In this document: positions 1 through 7,632 of the stretch, one piece after another
Layout: the number at the start of each line of letters is the position of its first letter
Position numbering within the stretch: the first letter of the stretch is position 1
Assembly (NCBI RefSeq): GCF_900105925.1
Contig: NZ_LT629791.1
Location: 5,426,001-5,490,000 of the forward strand
Length of the DNA: 64,000 bases
DNA from: Jiangella alkaliphila
GTDB lineage: Bacteria > Actinomycetota > Actinomycetes > Jiangellales > Jiangellaceae
Direction of reading: 5' to 3'
Position numbers and translations under genes: made by a program
Notes under the pieces: generated by a model
What the model was told of the DNA's origin: nothing
Seen by the model: only the letters and a program-made list of their open reading frames with translations
Database searches by the model: none

Positions 1-167
1 GTGACAGCGGAGAGCTTGTCGCGCAGCTCGTCGTTCTCCCGCTGCATGCGCGCGAGCTCGGCCTCGACCTCGTCCAGGAACTCGTCGACCTCCTGCATGT
101 CGTAACCCTCGCGCAGGCGGACCGTCGTGAACTCTTTGTTCTGGACGTCCTCGGGCGTCAGTGGCAT
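1..167 (-). CDS. divIVA: DivIVA (Wag31) cell-pole protein, N-terminal part only
   Basis: This is the first 55 residues of a DivIVA-family protein; the gene runs off the window at position 1, so the C-terminus is missing. The start MPLTPEDVQNKEFTTVRLR, followed by GYDMQEVDEFLDEVE, is the conserved lipid-binding N-terminal domain. A heptad-like coiled coil begins at ELARMQRENDELRDKLS. In actinomycetes this protein sits at growing poles and directs tip growth and wall synthesis. The start is fixed by a good ribosome site (GAGGTGA) just upstream, at 171-180 on the other strand. It is the last gene of the ftsZ-pgeF-sepF-yggT-divIVA run. Confidence 0.95.
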   Translation of the reverse strand, partial: MPLTPEDVQNKEFTTVRLREGYDMQEVDEFLDEVEAELARMQRENDELRDKLSAV

Positions 168-213
168 AGCGTCACCTCGGATGTGGGCATAGGCAGAATG
201 TCACCGTACCGCG

Positions 214-501
214 TCATCCTAGGGATCCGACAACAACAAGCAGAATCTGGACCAGGATGATGAGCACGATGAACGCCAGGTCGAGGGCGACCGAACCGAT
301 CCGCAACGGCGGCAGCACGCGACGAATCGCGCGCAGTGGCGGGTCGGTCACCGTGTATATGGCCTCCAGCACGACCAGCACCAACCCCTTGGGCTGCCAC
401 TCGCGCGCGAAGACCTGAATCCAGTCGACGACGAGCCTGATCAACAAGGCGATGAAGAACAGCCACAACACCGCGGAGAGAATCTGACTCACAGCCGACA
501 C
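214..501 (-). CDS. YggT-family membrane protein
   Basis: A 95-residue protein with two hydrophobic segments, about residues 6-28 and 72-92. They flank a conserved loop with FAREWQPKG, LEAIYTVTDPPLR and RRVLPPLRIG, which is typical of actinobacterial YggT. The biochemical role is not settled. The gene is conserved between sepF and divIVA, which points to envelope or division. The start taken is a GTG; a second GTG three codons later is equally possible. It lies 97 bases after sepF and 46 bases before divIVA on the same strand, so the three may be co-transcribed. Confidence 0.9.
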   Translation of the reverse strand: MSAVSQILSAVLWLFFIALLIRLVVDWIQVFAREWQPKGLVLVVLEAIYTVTDPPLRAIRRVLPPLRIGSVALDLAFIVLIILVQILLVVVGSLG

Positions 502-598
502 AACACCTGAACTTACCCGACGTCCGGCCGGAACGAAGACTCGGACACGGCGAGCCGGGCGAGAGTTCGCGGAGTTTGCGGCTCACGCCCGGCCCAGG

Positions 599-1135
599 TC
601 AGCTCTGGTTGAAGAACCCGCCGCTGACCATGCGGGCCTTGTCCTCGGCCGTCACGCTGACGTCCGCTGGTGTGAGCAGGAACACCTTCGCCGTGACCCG
701 GTCGATGCTGCCGCGCAGGCCGAAGATGAGCCCTGCGGCGAAGTCGACCAGCCGCTTGGCGTCGGTGTCGTCCATCTCGGAGAGGTTCATGATGACGGGC
801 GTGCCGTCGCGGAAGTGCTCGCCGAGCGTGCGCGCCTCGTTGTAGGTCCGCGGGTGGAGCGTCGTGATGCGCGCCTCGCGCATGGCCGGTGCCCTTCGTA
901 CTGCCTGGACCGGACGGCGGTCGGCGAGCGAGGCCACCGTCGCGGTGTGCTCGCGCTCGGGCGTCCGCTCGCGTTCGCGCCGCTCGGGGGCCCGCTCCTC
1001 GGGCTCCTCGACGGCGTCCTCGTACTCGTCGGCGTACGCCTCGTCGTAGTCGTCGTCTGTGTATTCGTCGTCGTAGCGATCTCGGTCCTCCACGAGGCCG
1101 AGGTAGACCGCAACCTTGCGCATTGCGCCGGCCAT
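599..1135 (-). CDS. sepF: Cell division protein SepF
   Basis: SepF anchors FtsZ filaments to the membrane, and in actinobacteria it replaces the missing FtsA. The 178-residue protein has the N-terminal amphipathic membrane helix ([19 protein letters not shown]), then a very acidic, arginine-rich low-complexity linker at about residues 20-80. The globular SepF domain follows at about 90-178 ([40 protein letters not shown]). An ATG start with a GGAGG site seven bases upstream fits. No yggS gene separates it from pgeF, unlike the usual order. A 118-base gap upstream may hold its own promoter. Confidence 0.96.
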   Translation of the reverse strand: MAGAMRKVAVYLGLVEDRDRYDDEYTDDDYDEAYADEYEDAVEEPEERAPERRERERTPEREHTATVASLADRRPVQAVRRAPAMREARITTLHPRTYNEARTLGEHFRDGTPVIMNLSEMDDTDAKRLVDFAAGLIFGLRGSIDRVTAKVFLLTPADVSVTAEDKARMVSGGFFNQS

Positions 1136-1219
1136 TCAAGTCCTCCGACTAGGTGGTGGACGGTCCCCTGTTGATCCAGACACTAGCCCTGGCCGTGGCC
1201 GGATCCGGGGATTGTCAGC

Positions 1220-1239
1220 GCGACACGCCCACGTGTCGC
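1220..1239. terminator. Small hairpin downstream of pgeF
   Basis: Perfect 8-bp arms (GCGACACG and CGTGTCGC) enclose a 4-base loop 14 bases past the pgeF stop codon. No T-run follows, so it could be a weak terminator, an mRNA-stabilising stem or a protein-binding dyad upstream of sepF. Confidence 0.4.
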
Positions 1240-1253
1240 AGCAGTCACACCAT

Positions 1254-1976
1254 TCACGTCTGACTCATCCATGCCAGCCCGGCGAACCGGCCCGTCACAC
1301 CGTCACGGCGGTAGGAGTAGCTGTGCGCGTCCTCGATCGTGCAGGTCGCGACGGCGCCGACCGCGGCGCCCGCGGTACGCAGCTGTGCGACGACACCGGC
1401 CGGGACGTCCAGCGCCGGTGTCCCCTGCCGGGTGACGGACCACGCCTCGGGCACGACGGCGGCGACGTCGGCGCGCATCGCCTCGGGGACCTCGTAGCAG
1501 CGGCCGCAGACCGCCGGCCCGACCCGCGCGATCAGCTTGCGGGCGCCGAGGTCGCGCATCGCGGCGATGGCCGCCGGCACGACGCCCGCCTTCAGCCCGG
1601 GGCGGCCCGCGTGCGCGACGGCGACGACCCCGGCCTCCGGGTCGGCCAGCAGCACCGGCACGCAGTCGGCGACGAGGACGGCGAGCGCGCGCCCCGGCTG
1701 AGTCGTCACCAGCGCGTCGACCTCGGGCGCGGGCCCGGTCCACGGCCCGTCGACGACGGCGACGGCGTTGCCGTGCACCTGGTTCATGTAGTTCACCGCG
1801 TCCGGCGCCAGGCCGATCGCCGTCGCCAGCAGCTCGCGGTTGCGCCTGACGGCGGCCGGGTCGTCGCCGACGTGCCCGCCGAGGTTGAGCTCGTCGTACG
1901 GCGGCGCGCTGACGCCGTCGTGCCGGTCGGTGAAGGCGAACCGGACCGGGCCGGCCGCGCTGGTGTCTCGGAGCAC
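1254..1976 (-). CDS. pgeF: PgeF/YlmD-type peptidoglycan editing factor (polyphenol oxidase family)
   Basis: A 240-residue protein of the YfiH/DUF152 family. In E. coli PgeF acts on muropeptide precursors that wrongly contain L-Ser; other members have purine nucleoside or laccase-like activity, so the exact substrate here is uncertain. The zinc-site motifs are visible in order: QVHGN (about residue 67), ADCVPVLLAD (about 102), AHAGRPGL (about 120), GPAVCGRCYEV (about 152) and the C-terminal CTIEDAHSYSYRRDG. The gene starts with GTG 14 bases after the ftsZ stop, so it is probably translated from the ftsZ message. Confidence 0.93.
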   Translation of the reverse strand: MLRDTSAAGPVRFAFTDRHDGVSAPPYDELNLGGHVGDDPAAVRRNRELLATAIGLAPDAVNYMNQVHGNAVAVVDGPWTGPAPEVDALVTTQPGRALAVLVADCVPVLLADPEAGVVAVAHAGRPGLKAGVVPAAIAAMRDLGARKLIARVGPAVCGRCYEVPEAMRADVAAVVPEAWSVTRQGTPALDVPAGVVAQLRTAGAAVGAVATCTIEDAHSYSYRRDGVTGRFAGLAWMSQT

Positions 1977-1990
1977 TACGTCAGCCTGTG

Positions 1991-3196
1991 CTACTTCAAG
2001 AAGTCGGGCACGTCCAGGTCGTCATCACTGGGCGTGGCCGGGACGATGCGGCGTTGTTCCCGGGGTGGGGCGGGCGGCGCGGCGGGTGCGCCGTCACCGT
2101 CGGCGCCGCCCGTGTCCCCCTCGGCGTTCGGCCTCGAGGCGGCCGGAGTGGCCGTCGCGACCGAGCCGATGCCCCCGGCGGCGGCCGGGCCGGATGCCCC
2201 GGACGCCGATTCGGGTTTCCTGACGGTGCCCAGCTCGCGGCGGGTCGGCTGCCCGCCGTCGAACCCGGCCGCGATGACGGTGACCCGGACCTCGTCGCCG
2301 AGCGCGTCGTCGATGACCGCACCGAAGATGATGTTGGCGTCGTCGTGCGCCGCCTGCGCGACCAGGTTGGCCGCCTCGTTGATCTCGAACAGCCCCAGGT
2401 CGGAGCCGCCCGACACCGACAGCAGCACCCCGTGCGCGCCGTCGATGGACGCCTCGAGCAGCGGGCTGGAGATCGCCATCTCGGCCGCCGCGATCGCGCG
2501 GTCCTCGCCGCGGGCCGAGCCGATGCCCATGAGCGCCGAGCCGGCGTTGCTCATGACCGACTTCACGTCGGCGAAGTCCAGGTTGATCAGGCCCGGCGTC
2601 GTGATGAGATCGGTGATGCCCTGAACACCGGAGAGCAGCACCTGGTCGGCGCTCTTGAACGCGTCGAGCACGCTGACCTGGCGGTCGCTGATCGACAGCA
2701 GCCGGTCGTTCGGGATGACGATGAGGGTGTCGACCTCTTCGCGCAGCGCCTCGATGCCCGCCTCGGCCTGCATGGCGCGACGTCGGCCCTCGAACATGAA
2801 CGGGCGGGTCACGACCCCTATGGTCAGCGCGCCGAGCGACCGGGCGATGCGGGCCACCACGGGCGCGCCGCCGGTGCCCGTCCCGCCGCCCTCGCCCGCG
2901 GTGACGAAGACCATGTCGGCGCCCTTGATGACCTCTTCGATCTCTTCGGCGTGGTCCTCGGCCGCCTTCCGGCCGACGTCGGGGTTGGCGCCGGCGCCCA
3001 GTCCCCTGGTCGCCTCGCGCCCGACGTCGAGCTTCACGTCGGCGTCGCTCATCAGCAACGCCTGCGCGTCGGTGTTGATCGCAATGAACTCGACGCCCTT
3101 GAGGCCGACTTCGATCATGCGGTTGACCGCGTTGACTCCGCCGCCGCCGATGCCGACGACTTTGATCACCGCGAGGTAGTTCTGCGGAGCAGTCAC
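1991..3196 (-). CDS. ftsZ: Cell division GTPase FtsZ
   Basis: The tubulin homologue that forms the Z ring. The 401-residue protein has the N-terminal [13 protein letters not shown] nucleotide loop, the tubulin signature [14 protein letters not shown] at about residue 100, and the synergy/T7 loop ([11 protein letters not shown]). A variable Ala/Gly/Pro linker runs from about 315 to 385. The C-terminal [10 protein letters not shown] peptide binds SepF and FtsW partners. Translation starts at a GTG with AAAGG nine bases upstream. The upstream neighbour on the same strand is not ftsQ, as is usual, because a plus-strand unit intervenes. ftsZ therefore depends on promoters in 3197-3357. Confidence 0.98.
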   Translation of the reverse strand: MTAPQNYLAVIKVVGIGGGGVNAVNRMIEVGLKGVEFIAINTDAQALLMSDADVKLDVGREATRGLGAGANPDVGRKAAEDHAEEIEEVIKGADMVFVTAGEGGGTGTGGAPVVARIARSLGALTIGVVTRPFMFEGRRRAMQAEAGIEALREEVDTLIVIPNDRLLSISDRQVSVLDAFKSADQVLLSGVQGITDLITTPGLINLDFADVKSVMSNAGSALMGIGSARGEDRAIAAAEMAISSPLLEASIDGAHGVLLSVSGGSDLGLFEINEAANLVAQAAHDDANIIFGAVIDDALGDEVRVTVIAAGFDGGQPTRRELGTVRKPESASGASGPAAAGGIGSVATATPAASRPNAEGDTGGADGDGAPAAPPAPPREQRRIVPATPSDDDLDVPDFLK

Positions 3197-3221
3197 TGGA
3201 CATCGCCTTTCGTCGTGTTCA

Positions 3222-3262
3222 AACCCTCACCCTCAAGTTGAGGTTTATAGTTATGTCAACCT
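3222..3262 (-). promoter_or_regulatory. Putative ftsZ promoter region with a CCTCAA/TTGAGG dyad
   Basis: Upstream of ftsZ the minus strand reads TTGACA (3254-3259), then an AT-rich stretch with TATAAA, unusually AT-rich for this window. It then reads through an inverted repeat, CCTCAA-G-TTGAGG, around 3231-3243. It sits 30-65 bases before the GTG. A -35-like hexamer plus an operator-like dyad would explain independent ftsZ expression. I inferred this from position and base composition; no clear -10 at ideal spacing is seen. Confidence 0.5.
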
Positions 3263-3357
3263 GAGGATGATGAAACGCTAAGCGCCATGACGGCTCGGCT
3301 CCCGTAGACACGCCGTAGTCGGCACGGATTGCCCGCCAGGTGGGTTCGGTGCGCCCG

Positions 3358-3520
3358 AGGGGGTGTCTGACGGATATTGGTGGATGCGGGCGGCGTCCAG
3401 GGGCCGGTCCAGCAAGGCGGAGGAGGAGATCGATGCGGTGCCATCGAGCGACGACGACAACGCAGCTGGTCGGTTCCTGGGCGTCGATCCGCGCCGCCGA
3501 AGATCCGTCAGACACCCCCT
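3358..3520. mobile_element. MITE-like element with 18-bp terminal inverted repeats
   Basis: The ends AGGGGGTGTCTGACGGAT (3358-3375) and its exact complement (3503-3520) bound a 163-bp unit with no convincing reading frame, in the ftsZ upstream gap. Perfect 18-bp terminal repeats on a short non-coding unit are the hallmark of a miniature inverted-repeat transposable element. No target-site duplication is evident, and no second copy was noticed in this window, so it could instead be a long-range hairpin. Confidence 0.5.
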
Positions 3521-3560
3521 AGTGCGCTTACCCTGGTCGCCATGACTCGGTGGCTCGGCG

Positions 3561-3710
3561 ATGGAGCCGGTGCGGGCGGCGACGCGGACGGCCGTGTGGC
3601 CGGCGCCGCGGGTCGCCGTGCGGGTGGCCGTGCCGCTCGCCGTGTGGGTGGCCGTGGTGGCCGCCCCAGCCAGGCCCGCGGCGGCGCGACCGGCGCCGGC
3701 AACGCCATGA
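3561..3710 (+). CDS. Possible 49-residue hydrophobic peptide
   Basis: An open frame from ATG 3561 encodes MEPVRAATRTAVWP, then a Val/Ala-rich hydrophobic stretch and a Pro/Ala-rich tail. Its TGA overlaps the ATG of the next gene (ATGA at 3707-3710), a junction that would couple translation. The other frames here read as low-complexity Arg/Gly strings, which makes this frame the more protein-like one. No family is recognised and no strong ribosome site is seen, so it may be chance. Confidence 0.35.
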   Translation: MEPVRAATRTAVWPAPRVAVRVAVPLAVWVAVVAAPARPAAARPAPATP

Positions 3711-4129
3711 CCCTCCTCTTCACCCGCTGGACGGCCGCCGCCATGGTCGTCGCTGCGACGATCCTCGCCGGCCTGTTCGCGACGCCGCTGGGCTCGGCCC
3801 CGGGTCTGGTCGCACTGCTGGCCGTCCTCATCACCGTGCTGGCGATGCTGGCGACGTCACGGTCCCACCCGCCCACCGGCCCGCGCTACGGCCCCGGCCT
3901 GCGCCGCGTCGCCGCAGCTGCGCCCGTCGTCATCGCCCAGACCGACCCCGACGCCGCCGCCCGCCCTCGGCCGAGAGCCCCGACCGGACAGCTGGTTCCG
4001 CTCAGCTGTCCGTCGTCGTGCACTCGTTCCGAAGGGTCCCGTCATGCTCTCCGTTCTCGACACACCTGCCCAGGCCGTCTCCGAACTCGTCCTCGCCCTC
4101 TCCTCCGCTGCGGAGCCGCTGGCCGGTGA
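3707..4129 (+). CDS. Small membrane protein upstream of yidC (DUF6412-like)
   Basis: The frame encodes a two-segment hydrophobic protein (TRWTAAAMVVAATILAGLF, GLVALLAVLITVLAMLA) with the run VVIAQTDPDAAARPRPRAP. That DPDAxxRPRAP motif matches, from memory, the DUF6412 family found just upstream of yidC paralogues in actinomycetes. The function is unknown. The motif normally lies at the C-terminus, yet here the frame continues about 45 further residues and overlaps yidC by 86 bases. The tail has the arginine-rich look of a shadow frame, so a frameshift or sequencing error near 3990-4010 is possible. A longer start at 3542 is open but adds only Arg/Gly low complexity. Confidence 0.55.
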   Translation: MTLLFTRWTAAAMVVAATILAGLFATPLGSAPGLVALLAVLITVLAMLATSRSHPPTGPRYGPGLRRVAAAAPVVIAQTDPDAAARPRPRAPTGQLVPLSCPSSCTRSEGSRHALRSRHTCPGRLRTRPRPLLRCGAAGR

Positions 4130-4856
4130 CGCCGCCACCGGCGTCGCCATCCTGCTCGTCGTCGTACTCGTCAGGCTGTTGCTGCTGCCGCTGAGCCTGC
4201 GCGCCGCCCGAGCCGGCCGGGCTCGCCTGGCCGTCCGCCCGGCCGAGCTGCGGCTGCGCGAACGCTTCCGCCGCGATCCCGTCCGCCTGCGCCGCGAGCT
4301 CGCTGCCCTGCACCGCGCCAACGGCACGTCGCCGTTCGCGGGGTTCGGGGCGTCGCTGTTGCAGCTGCCGTTCTTCATGGTCCTGTACCGGCTGTTCTCG
4401 TCGCCGACGCTGAACGGCGGCGCGAACGCGCTGTTCACGCACACGCTGCTCGGCGTGCCGCTGAGCGACCGCTGGCTCGCCGTCGTCGGGTCCGGCATGG
4501 TGCCGGCCGAGCTGCTGGTGTTCGGCGCGGTGTTCGTGCTGCTGATCCTGGTCGCCTGGTGGTCGTCGCGCCTGGCCGCCCGCTCGGCGGCCCGCCTCGC
4601 CGCTGCGTCGGCCGACGCGCCCGGCTCGTCCTCGGCTTCGGGCCGGTCCGGCTCGCGGTCCAGGTCGGCCGCCGGCTCGCCGGCCGAGATCGAGGCGATG
4701 ATGGGCCGGCTCGGCCGGGTCATGCCCTTCGCCACCGTCGTCGTGGCCGCGTTCCTGCCGCTCGCGGCAGCGCTCTACCTGCTGTTCTCGACGGCCTGGA
4801 CGACGGCCGAGCGGTCCGTCCTGTGGCGCGACCGCGCGCTCCCGTCGGCCGCCTGA
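4044..4856 (+). CDS. YidC/Oxa1-family membrane protein insertase (paralogue)
   Basis: A 270-residue YidC/Oxa1/Alb3-type protein, which inserts and folds membrane proteins. It has the family layout. A transmembrane segment (AILLVVVLVRLLLLPLSLR) is followed by a basic cytoplasmic helical pair with RRDPVRLRRELAALHRANG. Next come LLQLPFFMVLYRLF and further hydrophobic segments near residues 135-175 and 230-255. It is shorter than the housekeeping copy, which normally sits beside rpmH/rnpA, so it is probably a second paralogue. GAAGGGT lies about seven bases before the ATG. It is oriented against the flanking dcw genes. A Ser/Arg-rich insertion at about 190-215 is unusual. Confidence 0.85.
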   Translation: MLSVLDTPAQAVSELVLALSSAAEPLAGDAATGVAILLVVVLVRLLLLPLSLRAARAGRARLAVRPAELRLRERFRRDPVRLRRELAALHRANGTSPFAGFGASLLQLPFFMVLYRLFSSPTLNGGANALFTHTLLGVPLSDRWLAVVGSGMVPAELLVFGAVFVLLILVAWWSSRLAARSAARLAAASADAPGSSSASGRSGSRSRSAAGSPAEIEAMMGRLGRVMPFATVVVAAFLPLAAALYLLFSTAWTTAERSVLWRDRALPSAA

Positions 4857-4969
4857 CACCCGGCCCGCCGCCGAGCCGCCCCGTCCACAGCCCCGATCGA
4901 TTCCCCGAGTTGTCCACATTTCCGGTTCTCCCGCTGGCACCACCCTCCCCGATCTGGCGAGATGAACCC

Positions 4970-5332
4970 ATGACCAACACCCACGCCCCCGCCGCCACCC
5001 TTCCCATCGACGACCAGGAGGTGCACGAGCGCCGCATCCCACGCCAGCGCACCCGAACCGGGTTCGACGACGAGATCGCGCGGCTCATCCGCGACCGCGT
5101 CCAGGCCGACCTCGCCAAGCGATCGGCACGCAAACACCGGCATCGCGAAGAGCGCGACGCCCTCGAGCGACGCCGCCGCTACGCGAAGGCGCTGCACGCC
5201 GAGAAGCTGGCGGCCATGGCGCAGCGGACGTGTCGCTGCGCCCAACCGCGACCAGCCGCGCTGCTCGGACGAGATCCGGGCGGCGGGACGAGCGTGCTCG
5301 CCCTCTGCCCGGTGTGCGGACGGAGAACCTGA
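4970..5332 (+). CDS. Small charged protein with C-terminal Cys motifs
   Basis: A 120-residue protein I do not recognise. It is charged and helical through the middle, rich in Arg, Lys and Glu (FDDEIARLIRDRVQADLAKR, KHRHREERDALERRRRYAKA). It ends with CRCAQ and, about 25 residues later, CPVCGRR, which together could bind one zinc ion. There is no signal peptide or membrane segment. It follows the yidC paralogue by 113 bases on the same strand and converges on ftsQ across a hairpin. The ribosome site is weak. Function is unknown; a nucleic-acid-binding role is only a guess from charge and cysteines. Confidence 0.6.
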   Translation: MTNTHAPAATLPIDDQEVHERRIPRQRTRTGFDDEIARLIRDRVQADLAKRSARKHRHREERDALERRRRYAKALHAEKLAAMAQRTCRCAQPRPAALLGRDPGGGTSVLALCPVCGRRT

Positions 5333-5382
5333 TGACACGCACGGCCCGTCCGGCTGAGCCGGCCCAGGCGAGTCACCCACAC

Positions 5383-5445
5383 CGTTGGTCATGGAGAAAG
5401 GGGGCTCCAAGCGCCCCGGAACCCCGACCTTCTCCATGATCAACG
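5383..5445. terminator. Bidirectional hairpin between convergent genes
   Basis: Arms at 5383-5398 (CGTTGGTCATGGAGAA) and 5430-5445 pair over 16 bp with one G:T, and further G/C pairing lies inside. It sits between the ends of the plus-strand 4970-5332 gene and minus-strand ftsQ. It shares the CATGATCA-type core with hairpins at 33250 and 48788. Confidence 0.6.
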
Positions 5446-5466
5446 GCTGCTGGCGACGGGCGCGCG

Positions 5467-6219
5467 TCAGGGGTTGACGGCGGGATGCTCGGGCGCGGAC
5501 ACGTCGTACGACGACGGCGGTTCCTCCTGTGCGGCGATCAGCGCCAGCAGCACCTCGGCCTTGCGGTCGATGTCGTCGGCGGTGCCCCAGCGGACCTCCG
5601 CGCCGTCGGCGAGCCCGAGCCGGACGTCGGCCTCCGAGCGCGCCTCGACGGTGTCGACCAGCTCGTACAGCGACGCCGGCAGGCCGGTCAGGACGGTGAC
5701 CCCGGCAGCGCGCACCGCGTCGTCGACGTCCGAGGACGAGTCGTCGCCGGCGGCGGTCAGCACGGGCAGCCCGTCCGGCCGCGAGTCCGAGGCGCCGAAC
5801 AGCGCCCCGGTGTCGTCGACGCTCCACCACGAGCCGTCGGCCGACACCGCGGCCACCGGCTCGCGCGGCGTGACGTCGATGGTCAGCGTCGTCGGCCAGG
5901 AGCGGCGGACGTCGACCGACGCGGCCTCTGGCAAGTCGGCGACGCGGTCCGCGATCGCGTCCGTGTCGACCCTGGCCAGCGGCGTGCCCACGGGCGCCTC
6001 GGCCAGCGACAGCACCTCGTCCGTCAGCGACGACGGAACACCCTCGACCGACACCGACTTCACGGAGAGCACACTCGACCAGCCGACCAGCCACACGAGT
6101 CCCGACACCACCGCAAGGACCAGCAGGGCCAGCAGCACGCCGAAGAGCCGTCGCAGCCGCTGTCGCCGCGCCCGCGCCGCGAAGAGCTGGGCGCTGGGCG
6201 ACCGCGACGCGACGCTCAT
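5467..6219 (-). CDS. ftsQ: Cell division protein FtsQ
   Basis: FtsQ links early and late divisome proteins through FtsL and the FtsB-like partner. The 250-residue protein starts MSVASRSPS and has a basic cytoplasmic tail, then one membrane span at about residues 26-48. A POTRA domain follows (VKSVSVEGV, then RRSWPTTLTIDVTPREPVAAV), and then the FtsQ-type beta domain. I chose the ATG at 6219 because it makes an ATGA overlap with the murC stop. The upstream in-frame extension is Arg-rich shadow sequence. It is the last gene of the minus-strand mraZ-to-ftsQ run; ftsZ does not follow directly. Confidence 0.93.
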   Translation of the reverse strand: MSVASRSPSAQLFAARARRQRLRRLFGVLLALLVLAVVSGLVWLVGWSSVLSVKSVSVEGVPSSLTDEVLSLAEAPVGTPLARVDTDAIADRVADLPEAASVDVRRSWPTTLTIDVTPREPVAAVSADGSWWSVDDTGALFGASDSRPDGLPVLTAAGDDSSSDVDDAVRAAGVTVLTGLPASLYELVDTVEARSEADVRLGLADGAEVRWGTADDIDRKAEVLLALIAAQEEPPSSYDVSAPEHPAVNP

Positions 6220-7628
6220 CGCGACCTGGCCGCCAGCACGTCGAGCACTTCGGGACCGATCAGCGTGACGTCGCCGGCGCCGACGGTGAGCAGGATGTCG
6301 CCCGGCTCGGCCCGCGACGCCGCCAGCTCCGGCACCGCCGACCACGACTGCTCGAACACGACGTGCGACGGCGGCAGCGGCACGCCCGCGGCCACCAGGG
6401 CGCCGGTCACGCCGGGCTCGGGGTCCTCGCGGGCGGCGTAGACGTCCATGACGATGACCTCGTCCGCCGCGCCCAGAGCGACGCCGAACTCGGCGGCGAA
6501 GATCCGGGTGCGACTGAACAGGTGCGGCTGGAACACCACGACGACGCGGCCCGGCCCGGCCACGCCGCGGGCGGCGGCCAGCGCGGCGGCCACCTCGGTC
6601 GGGTGGTGGGAGTACTCGTCGTAGACGCGCACCCCGCCGGCCACGCCCTTGAGCTCGAACCGGCGCCGGGTCCCGGTGTAGCCGGCCAGGCCGTCCAGCA
6701 CGTCGCCGGCCGGGAAGCCCATGCCGAGCGCCGCGGTGAAGGCGGCGGCCGCGTTCAGCGCGTTGTGCTTGCCGGGCAGCTGCAGCTGGATCCGCTCGAG
6801 TCGGCGGCCGCGGGCGACCAGCTCGAACGACACGCCCGGGCCGGCGATGTCGAGCGCGGTCACCCGCACGTCGGCGTCGCGCGACTCACCGAACGTGTGC
6901 ACCACGACGCCCCTTCCGGCCGCCCGCTCCCCCAGCGCCCGGGCGCCCGGGTCGTCCGCGCAGACGACGAGGAACCCGGAAACGCAGTCGACGAACGCGT
7001 CGAAGGCCGCCTCATAGGCGTCGGGGGTGCCGTAGAAGTCGAGGTGGTCGGCTTCGACGTTGGTGACGATCGCCACCTCGGGTTCGTAGGCCAGGAACGA
7101 CGCGTCGCTCTCGTCGGCCTCGGCGACGAAGATGTCGCCGCTGCCGTCGTGGGCGTTGGCGCCCGACTCGTTCAGGCTGCCGCCGATCGCGAACGACGGG
7201 TCGGCGCCGCAGTGCTGCAGCGCGACCGTGATCATCGAGGTGGTGGTGGTCTTCCCGTGGGTGCCGGCGACGGCGATCGCGCGCCGCCCGGCCATCACCG
7301 ACGCCAGCGCGGCGGCCCGGGGCAGGATCGGCAGGCCACGTTCCCGGGCCTCGACGACCTCGGGGTTGCTCTCGCGGATCGCGGTCGACACGACGACGGT
7401 CTCGGCCAGGCCGACGTTCGACGCGGCGTGGCCGACGTGCACCTCGGCGCCGAGCGCCCGCAGGCCGGCCAGCACGCCCGAGTCCTTGGCGTCGCTGCCC
7501 GACACCGGCACGCCGCGGGCGAGCAGGATGCGGGCGATGCCGCTCATGCCGGCACCGCCGATGCCGACGAAGTGGACCCGGCCCAGCTTTTCCGCAGGCA
7601 CGGTCCGCTCCGGTGGCGAGACGATCAC
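6216..7628 (-). CDS. murC: UDP-N-acetylmuramate--L-alanine ligase MurC
   Basis: Adds L-Ala to UDP-MurNAc in the cytoplasm, the first amino acid of the stem peptide. The 470-residue protein has the N-terminal UDP-binding VHFVGIGGAGMSGIARIL, the ATP P-loop AVAGTHGKTTTTSM at about residue 118, and the DEYSHHPTEV motif of the ligase C-domain. The GTG at 7628 is taken as the start because GGAGG lies eight bases upstream and the frame before it is shadow of murG. The 5' end is four bases from the murG stop and the 3' end overlaps ftsQ by four. Confidence 0.96.
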   Translation of the reverse strand: MIVSPPERTVPAEKLGRVHFVGIGGAGMSGIARILLARGVPVSGSDAKDSGVLAGLRALGAEVHVGHAASNVGLAETVVVSTAIRESNPEVVEARERGLPILPRAAALASVMAGRRAIAVAGTHGKTTTTSMITVALQHCGADPSFAIGGSLNESGANAHDGSGDIFVAEADESDASFLAYEPEVAIVTNVEADHLDFYGTPDAYEAAFDAFVDCVSGFLVVCADDPGARALGERAAGRGVVVHTFGESRDADVRVTALDIAGPGVSFELVARGRRLERIQLQLPGKHNALNAAAAFTAALGMGFPAGDVLDGLAGYTGTRRRFELKGVAGGVRVYDEYSHHPTEVAAALAAARGVAGPGRVVVVFQPHLFSRTRIFAAEFGVALGAADEVIVMDVYAAREDPEPGVTGALVAAGVPLPPSHVVFEQSWSAVPELAASRAEPGDILLTVGAGDVTLIGPEVLDVLAARSR

Positions 7629-7632
7629 GTGG

